Shown here: in pieces, positions 58,556 to 64,000 of the stretch
Position numbering within the stretch: the stretch's first letter is position 1
How the letters are laid out: each line of letters opens with the position of its first letter
Assembly (NCBI RefSeq): GCF_020447205.1
Contig: NZ_JAJAEL010000008.1
Location: 103,640-167,639, forward strand
Length of the DNA: 64,000 nucleotides
Reading direction: 5' to 3'
Origin: Thalassolituus alkanivorans
Lineage (GTDB): Bacteria; Pseudomonadota; Gammaproteobacteria; Pseudomonadales; Oceanobacteraceae
The notes under the pieces: generated by a model
Seen by the model: the letters and a program-made list of their open reading frames with translations, nothing else
What the model was told of the DNA's origin: nothing
Database searches by the model: none
Program-made: the position numbers and the translations under genes

Positions 58556-61339
58556 ATGACACCAGCCATCACCAGTCCGATCTCTCAGCAACAGGTTCAC
58601 CAGTGGCACAGCGCGTTTCTGCAACTCAATAAAGCGCGGCTTGAGTGTACCCGCAGCCTGATGACCAGCCGCCAGCAGATCGTGCTCGATGTGCTGCCAC
58701 TGCTGCTGCATCTTAATCACCAGCAACTTCCCGGTTTCATTGATCATCAGGTGCCCTGTGGCATCGCCCATTACAACGCCAGCGCGCAGCAATTGCAGAG
58801 TCTGCAGAGCATTGCCCGTGGCGTGCAGCCGCCACGCGGGTTCAGCAACCGCCAGATCACCGGTTTGTATTTAATGGGCAGTGTCGGCTCGCTGGCGCAG
58901 GCGCGCTCCAGCGATCTGGATGTCTGGCTGTGCTACGACGAGAGCCTGGATAATGGCCAGCTGAGTGCGCTGGGAAAAAAGTGTGAACTGATTGAGCGCT
59001 GGGCAGAAAGCCAGAACGTTGAGCTGCATTTTTTTCTGATGAATCTGAGCGATTTCCGCCGTGGCCAGAGTCAGTCGGCACAGGGCGAAGATTGCGGCAG
59101 CACCCAGCACCTGCTGTTGCTGGATGAGTTTTACCGCAGTGCGTTGTGGTTAGCCGGTTGCCAGCCGCGCTGGTGGATTATTCCCAATGAAGAAGAGCGT
59201 AATGCCGAGGCTTTCTGGCAGGGGCTGGTCCATCATCATCGTGTGCATGCTGACCACTGGCTGGATTTTGGTGCCATCCCCAGCATTCCCCCGGCCGAGT
59301 TTGTCGGTGCCGGTTTATGGCAGCTGAATAAGGGGCTGAGTGATCCGTATAAATCGCTGCTGAAACTGCTGCTGACCCGCCACTATGCCAGCCAGTATCC
59401 GCGTATCCGCCCACTGTGCTGGGACCTGAAAGATCAGGTGCATCAGGGGCTGGTGGATGTCGAAAGTAACGATGCCTACCTGCTGATGCTGACCCGGCTG
59501 ACCGCACAGCTGCAGAGCGAAGGCAGTGATGTACGCATTCAGCTGGCACGGCGCGCGTTTTATTACAAAGCCAGACTCCCGATGTCGGAGCTGAGCAGCG
59601 CCCAGCAGAACAGCTGGCGTACCGGGGTGATGCGCAAACTGTGCGCCGGCTGGGGCTGGAGCGAACACGATTTTTACGAACTGGATCAGCGCCCGCAATG
59701 GTCGCCGGTACGCATTGCCCGCGAGCGTAACGCGCTGATCAGCGAGATGCTCAGCAGCTATCGCTTTCTGGCCGGCTTCAGTCAGAAATACGCGCCGCGC
59801 CTGCATATCAGCAAAGGTGATCTGCAGGTGCTGGGTAACCGCTTATACGCTGCCTTCGATACCCGGCCGGGAAAAATAATCAGCATCAATCCGGGTATCA
59901 GCCCGTCGCTGGGGCAGGAAAAGCTGTCGCTGAATCTGCGCAAGAATGTCTGGCAATTAATTCCCGGTCAGTTCCGCCGTAACGAGGCTGATCCCGGCGC
60001 CGCACCCGACCGCGAACAGGTTCTGAAACAATCGCCCAGTCTGGTCGAGCTGCTGTGTTTCGCGCGCTTTAATGAACTGCTGCAGAGTCATACGCGGATT
60101 GCGCTCTATCCGCAGTACAACCCGCTCAGTACTTATGAGCTGAAAGAAGTGCTGCAGGTGATCCGTTCGCTGCAGCCATACCAGCCACAGGCCGAAGATT
60201 TCCGCCATCCGGCGCGGCCGCTGCAGTGGCATTTAATGGTTAACGTCGGTGTTGATCCGCAGCATCAGTTGAGCCGCCGCGGTATGCAGAAAATCAGTAA
60301 CCGCGACGATGCACTGGGCTACAGTGCCGCGCGCGAAAACCTGATTCTGACCATCGATCTGGTCAGCATTAACAGCTGGGGCGAATGGCTGGTGGAACGC
60401 TTCAGCGGCGATGCCGCCATGCTGCAGTGTCTGCAACATATGCTGCAGTACCTGCCGCAGGTGAAACAGTTTGGCTGGCCGGCGATGAATATTCAGTGCC
60501 ACTGCGCCACCCGCTCCAGTGCCATTCGCATCCGTGTCGAGCAACTGCTGGATGATGTGCTCAATCATTTCAGCGCACAGCCGCGCTCGCCTTATCTGAT
60601 CGAAGCCGCCGAAACCTATTACCTGCTGGAAAACAGCCGTGAGGGGGTACAGCTGCGCATTGCCGATTCCCCGATGAAATTACTGGCGCTGCTGCAGCGC
60701 CCACTTACCCATTTTACGCCCTATATCCTCGACCGTGCAGCGCTGCATTCCAGCCCGTTGCGGCTGATCTTTGAGCAGAGTCGCAGTGGCTTGTGGCAGC
60801 TGTTTTACTGGCGCAAAGACGGGCGCTTGTTCTTTTATTTTCTCGACGAAAAAGGCGCATTGCTGCATCAGCAGTGGCCGGATAGCGGTAACAGCAGTCA
60901 GTGGTTATTGCCGCTGGTGCGTTTTCTGCGCCAGCTTGATCAGCGCTGGCAGCAGCAGAGCGGGCGGGTGCAGCCACGTAAGCTGATGCTGTTTGAATTA
61001 CGCCGTAAACCACAGAGCTATGAGTTTGAGATGGTGCGCCGCCGCTTGCCGGAGCTGGCGGAGCAGAGTGCCAGCATCGACCTGCGCGCGGTGCTGGATG
61101 CGCAGCAGCAACCCACTCTGTACTGCAATAATCTGGAGTACAGTGCCTGGCAATTTGGTGGTGATCTTTACCGCGAAGTGGCGGCGGAGGTGCGTCGTCT
61201 GCGCAGCAGTCATGAAGCCTATCCTCTTTGCCTGAGTGATATCGTGCTGCCTGACAGCTTTAGTATTATTGAGCACCTGCAGGTAAAGCAGCGCCTTGAA
61301 AATCGTCTGAATCAGGCCGTGAACGACAGCAATCCCTGA
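58556..61339 (+). CDS. cyaA: Class I adenylate cyclase
   Basis: Makes cAMP from ATP. The N-terminal catalytic half shows GLYLMGSVGSLAQARSSDLDVW with GSVGS (108-112) and the metal-binding D120 and D122, followed by the conserved LLLDEFYRSALWLAGCQPRWW segment. The C-terminal half is the regulatory domain (TYELKEVLQVIRSLQPYQPQ, YLLENSREGVQLRI). At 927 residues it is about 80 longer than E. coli CyaA, mainly in the regulatory part. The frataxin gene cyaY, often next to it, is absent. Confidence 0.93.
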   Translation: MTPAITSPISQQQVHQWHSAFLQLNKARLECTRSLMTSRQQIVLDVLPLLLHLNHQQLPGFIDHQVPCGIAHYNASAQQLQSLQSIARGVQPPRGFSNRQITGLYLMGSVGSLAQARSSDLDVWLCYDESLDNGQLSALGKKCELIERWAESQNVELHFFLMNLSDFRRGQSQSAQGEDCGSTQHLLLLDEFYRSALWLAGCQPRWWIIPNEEERNAEAFWQGLVHHHRVHADHWLDFGAIPSIPPAEFVGAGLWQLNKGLSDPYKSLLKLLLTRHYASQYPRIRPLCWDLKDQVHQGLVDVESNDAYLLMLTRLTAQLQSEGSDVRIQLARRAFYYKARLPMSELSSAQQNSWRTGVMRKLCAGWGWSEHDFYELDQRPQWSPVRIARERNALISEMLSSYRFLAGFSQKYAPRLHISKGDLQVLGNRLYAAFDTRPGKIISINPGISPSLGQEKLSLNLRKNVWQLIPGQFRRNEADPGAAPDREQVLKQSPSLVELLCFARFNELLQSHTRIALYPQYNPLSTYELKEVLQVIRSLQPYQPQAEDFRHPARPLQWHLMVNVGVDPQHQLSRRGMQKISNRDDALGYSAARENLILTIDLVSINSWGEWLVERFSGDAAMLQCLQHMLQYLPQVKQFGWPAMNIQCHCATRSSAIRIRVEQLLDDVLNHFSAQPRSPYLIEAAETYYLLENSREGVQLRIADSPMKLLALLQRPLTHFTPYILDRAALHSSPLRLIFEQSRSGLWQLFYWRKDGRLFFYFLDEKGALLHQQWPDSGNSSQWLLPLVRFLRQLDQRWQQQSGRVQPRKLMLFELRRKPQSYEFEMVRRRLPELAEQSASIDLRAVLDAQQQPTLYCNNLEYSAWQFGGDLYREVAAEVRRLRSSHEAYPLCLSDIVLPDSFSIIEHLQVKQRLENRLNQAVNDSNP

Positions 61340-61362
61340 GTATTATCTGCCTTCTGCAGCCG

Positions 61363-61391
61363 CAGACAGTGTGCAGGAATCCCCGTATAAT
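61363..61391 (+). promoter_or_regulatory. Putative promoter of the lptM-lysA-dapF operon
   Basis: CAGACA (61363-61368), 17-base spacer and TATAAT (61386-61391), followed by GCCGCC. The lptM start lies 25 bases after the -10. Confidence 0.5.
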
Positions 61392-61415
61392 GCCGCCAAA
61401 TTCCGGAGATTCCCG

Positions 61416-61550
61416 ATGATGCGTGCACGCCCCGTTGTTTTCATCTTACTGTCCCTGCTGCTGGCAGCCGGACTGTCTGCCTGTGGACAAAAAGGCCCGC
61501 TGTATCTGCCGGAGGATGCTCCTGCCACCGCAGATTCTATGGAAAAGTAA
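61416..61550 (+). CDS. lptM: LPS translocon maturation lipoprotein LptM (YifL)
   Basis: A 44-residue lipoprotein: MMRARPVVFILLSLLLAAGLSAC with lipobox LSAC (C23), followed by the diagnostic GQKGPLYLPED motif. LptM helps assemble the LptD/LptE LPS translocon. GGAG precedes the ATG. Too short for most gene callers but always found just before lysA in gammaproteobacteria. It opens the lptM-lysA-dapF operon with eight bases to lysA. Confidence 0.95.
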   Translation: MMRARPVVFILLSLLLAAGLSACGQKGPLYLPEDAPATADSMEK

Positions 61551-61558
61551 TCCTCACC

Positions 61559-62812
61559 ATGCCGATGTTTACATATCAGAATGGCGTGCTGCACGCCGAA
61601 CAGGTTTCTCTTGCCGCACTGGCCAGCCAGCACGGTACGCCGCTGTACGTGTATTCCCGTACCGCTCTGGAACAACATTTCAACGCGTACACCAAAGCTC
61701 TGGGCGAATGGCCGCATCTGGTGTGCTACGCGGTTAAAGCCAACTCCAACCTGGCAGTACTGAACGTGCTGGCGCAACAGGGTGCCGGTTTCGATATCGT
61801 CAGCCTGGGCGAACTGGAGCGTGTGCTGGCGGCAGGCGGAGACCCGAAAAAAGTGGTGTTCTCCGGTGTAGGCAAACAGGCTCATGAAATGGCGCGCGCG
61901 CTGGAAGTGGGCGTTTACTGCTTTAACGTCGAGTCCGAAGCCGAGCTGGAGCGTCTGAGTGCGGTAGCCACCGAGCGCGGTCAGGTAGCGCACGTTTCCC
62001 TGCGCGTTAACCCGGATGTCGATGCCCAGACCCACCCTTATATTTCCACCGGTCTGAAAGACAACAAGTTCGGCGTCGATATCAACGATGCGCCGCGCGT
62101 GTACGCCAAAGCGGCGAGCCTGCCGGGCCTTGAAGTGAAAGGTGTGGATTGCCATATTGGCAGTCAGCTGACCGAGATCCGTCCGTTCCTCGACGCGCTG
62201 GATCGTCTGCTGGTGCTGATCGATACCCTGGCAGAGCAGGGCATCACCATTGAGCACCTCGATCTGGGTGGCGGTCTGGGTGTGCAGTACCGTGATGAAA
62301 CACCAGCCAGTGCCGAAGAATATATTGCCGCGGTTAAAGCCCGTCTGGGCGAGCGTCGCTTTAAACTGATTTTTGAGCCGGGCCGTTCTGTGGCCGCCAA
62401 TGCCGGTGTATTCCTCACCCGTGTGGAATACCTGAAGCTGAACGACCACAAAAACTTTGCCATCATTGACGGTGCGATGAATGACCTGATCCGTCCGGCG
62501 CTGTACAGCGCCTGGCAGGACATCAAACCTGTGGTTGAGAACAGCGATGCGCCGCTGCGTACTTACGATCTGGTTGGCCCGGTGTGTGAAACCGGTGACT
62601 TCCTCGGTAAGAACCGCGAGCTGGCACTGAGCGAAGGCGATCTGCTGGCGGTAATGTCGGCTGGTGCTTATGGTTTTGTCATGGCATCCAACTACAACAC
62701 CCGTGGCCGCGCTGCCGAGATTATGGTCGATGGTACTCAGGCCCATGTGGTGCGTGAGCGCGAAACCATTGCCAGCCTCTATGCTGGTGAATCTGTTCTG
62801 CCGGCCAACTGA
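61559..62812 (+). CDS. lysA: Diaminopimelate decarboxylase
   Basis: Decarboxylates meso-diaminopimelate to lysine. The 417-residue fold-III PLP enzyme has the PLP lysine K60 in YAVKANSN, HIGSQL, DLGGGLGVQY, and the active-site Cys of the other subunit in GPVCETGD (C343). Ends shortly before dapF, with a 12-base gap. Confidence 0.97.
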   Translation: MPMFTYQNGVLHAEQVSLAALASQHGTPLYVYSRTALEQHFNAYTKALGEWPHLVCYAVKANSNLAVLNVLAQQGAGFDIVSLGELERVLAAGGDPKKVVFSGVGKQAHEMARALEVGVYCFNVESEAELERLSAVATERGQVAHVSLRVNPDVDAQTHPYISTGLKDNKFGVDINDAPRVYAKAASLPGLEVKGVDCHIGSQLTEIRPFLDALDRLLVLIDTLAEQGITIEHLDLGGGLGVQYRDETPASAEEYIAAVKARLGERRFKLIFEPGRSVAANAGVFLTRVEYLKLNDHKNFAIIDGAMNDLIRPALYSAWQDIKPVVENSDAPLRTYDLVGPVCETGDFLGKNRELALSEGDLLAVMSAGAYGFVMASNYNTRGRAAEIMVDGTQAHVVRERETIASLYAGESVLPAN

Positions 62813-62824
62813 GCGAATACAACT

Positions 62825-63655
62825 ATGTGGTTAAAGTTCAGCAAAATGCACGGTCTGGGAAATGACTTTATGGTGATCGATCTGGTCACCCAGAGTGGTC
62901 ATATCCGTCCGGACCGGGTGCGTGAACTGGCAGACCGGAATTTCGGTATCGGCTTCGATCAGCTGCTGATCGTTGAACAGCCCAGTAAGCCGGATGTGGA
63001 TTTCCGCTACCGTATTTTTAACGCCGATGGCAGTGAAGTAGAAAACTGTGGCAACGGCGCGCGCTGTTTCGCCCGTTTTGTTTACGATCAGCACCTGACC
63101 GGCAAGCGTGATATCCGCGTTGAAACTGCCAGTGGCATTATGGAACTGCACCTGACCGACGATCGTCAGGTGGTGGTCGATATGGGCAAGCCTGTACTCG
63201 AACCAGCGCAGATTCCGTTTATCGCCGATGGCTTTGCACCTGAATATCAAGTGAACATCGAAGGCATTGGTGAGGTGGCGCTGGGTGCTGTTTCGATGGG
63301 CAACCCCCATGCGGTACTGCGTGTTGAGGATATCGACACGGCTCCGGTTGAGCAGTGGGGACCACTGATCGAACCGCACCGTTTGTTCCCGCGTAAAGTG
63401 AATGTCGGCTTTATGCAGGTGGTGGACGAGCACCATGTCCGCCTGCGCGTGTACGAACGCGGTGCGGGCGAAACCCTCGCCTGTGGTACCGGTGCCTGTG
63501 CGGCGGTGGTGTCCGGTCAGCTGCGTGGCTGGCTGAAGCCCGGTGTTACCGTGTCATTGCCCGGCGGTGATTTGTTTATAGAATGGGATGGTCAGTCAAG
63601 TGTACGCATGACTGGCCCGGCGGTGACGGTCTTCGAAGGCCGGATCAATATTTAG
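62825..63655 (+). CDS. dapF: Diaminopimelate epimerase
   Basis: Converts LL- to meso-diaminopimelate for lysine and peptidoglycan. The 276-residue protein has both catalytic Cys: C75 in ENCGNGARC and C220 in [21 protein letters not shown] (9-19) is the family's N-terminal motif. Third gene of the lptM operon. Confidence 0.97.
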   Translation: MWLKFSKMHGLGNDFMVIDLVTQSGHIRPDRVRELADRNFGIGFDQLLIVEQPSKPDVDFRYRIFNADGSEVENCGNGARCFARFVYDQHLTGKRDIRVETASGIMELHLTDDRQVVVDMGKPVLEPAQIPFIADGFAPEYQVNIEGIGEVALGAVSMGNPHAVLRVEDIDTAPVEQWGPLIEPHRLFPRKVNVGFMQVVDEHHVRLRVYERGAGETLACGTGACAAVVSGQLRGWLKPGVTVSLPGGDLFIEWDGQSSVRMTGPAVTVFEGRINI

Positions 63656-63666
63656 GAAGGACAGGA

Positions 63667-64000
63667 ATGAGCCAGCAACCCCGCTTAACCGATGCCGATG
63701 TCGTGCAGTACCTGCAGGACCACCCGGACTTTTTTATCGGCAAAGACGACTTACTGGCCGATCTGCGTGTACCGCACAATGCCGGCGCGGCGACCAGTCT
63801 GGTTGAACGCCAGTTGTCGGTACACCGCCAGCGCAACGTCGAGCTGCGTCAGCGCCTGTCTGATCTGCTGGAAAACGCCCGCCGTAATGACCAGTTGTTT
63901 GAGAAAAGCCGTCGTCTGGTGCTGGCGCTGGTGGAAGCAGAAAACTGGCTGGCGGTGCAGGCGGCACTGGATGATTCCCTGCGCAAAGACTTTGGTGTGG
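63667..64000 (+). CDS. DUF484 family protein, 3' end beyond window
   Basis: Begins at 63667, 11 bases after dapF, and runs off the window after 111 residues. The sequence VVQYLQDHPDFFIGKDDLLADLRVPHNAGAATSLVERQLSVHRQRN is the standard DUF484 N terminus, followed by a coiled-coil and the start of a GAF-like domain. The gene normally precedes xerC. Function unknown. Confidence 0.93.
   Translation, partial: MSQQPRLTDADVVQYLQDHPDFFIGKDDLLADLRVPHNAGAATSLVERQLSVHRQRNVELRQRLSDLLENARRNDQLFEKSRRLVLALVEAENWLAVQAALDDSLRKDFGV

Noticed and set aside
61343-62746. A 467-codon open frame antisense to lysA
   Set aside because: It is the mirror of a strongly conserved gene with GC-rich third positions. The translation is low-complexity and unlike any family.

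Overview
The window reads as chromosomal DNA from a free-living marine-type gammaproteobacterium of the Oceanospirillales/Oceanospirillaceae kind (Oceanobacter/Thalassolituus-like; genus is a guess). The basis is gene order and protein style: the block tolC<- / nudF-yqiB-cpdA-yqiA-parE matches the enteric and marine gammaproteobacterial order, as does cyaA-lptM-lysA-dapF-DUF484, and hldE-hldD-lpxL with divergent waaA is a normal LPS-core/lipid A locus. No tRNA, rRNA, CRISPR array, prophage or insertion sequence was recognised. Most of the window is densely packed core genome.

Layout. 1-1954: small accessory genes, including a DUF2442 gene followed by what looks like an integron attC site (probable orphan gene cassette), then DUF3817 and DUF3297 genes. 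2084-10818: a six-gene minus-strand operon (GNAT-like protein, GH3-family ligase, GNAT, condensation-like acyltransferase, HlyD adaptor, RND pump) that looks like an undescribed small-molecule conjugation-and-export system, preceded by an AT-rich 0.5 kb gap. 11315-20742: ydbH-rpiA, divergent ilvA, plsC, a solute-binding protein, an RHH protein, a DJ-1/PfpI protein, an Smr protein and a Spy/CpxP-like protein. 20818-31851: DUF481 barrel, MATE pump, chemoreceptor, patatin, a TolA-like fusion protein, a PstS-like/porin pair, a BASS transporter and a spermidine-synthase-like protein. 31865-38273: argA and argE, divergent CYTH-CHAD phosphatase, an orphan GspE-type ATPase and a 3'-5' exonuclease. 38274-38891: a gene-free region full of inverted repeats. 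38892-45066: lpxL-hldD-hldE, waaA and tolC. 45243-58418: nudF-yqiB-cpdA-yqiA-parE, a large c-di-GMP sensor protein, three small lipoproteins, pirin, parC and speE. 58556-64000: cyaA, lptM, lysA, dapF and the start of a DUF484 gene.

How the genes work together. Envelope biogenesis is strongly represented (YdbH, PlsC, LpxL, HldD/HldE, WaaA, TolC, LptM, several lipoproteins and beta-barrels). Both halves of cAMP turnover (cyaA and cpdA) and a GGDEF-EAL protein lie within about 15 kb around the two topoisomerase IV genes. Arginine (argA, argE), lysine (lysA, dapF) and isoleucine (ilvA) biosynthesis are present. Several start codons are non-ATG, including three consecutive TTG starts (yqiB, cpdA, yqiA). 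Functional calls come from recognising family motifs by eye; no searches were run.
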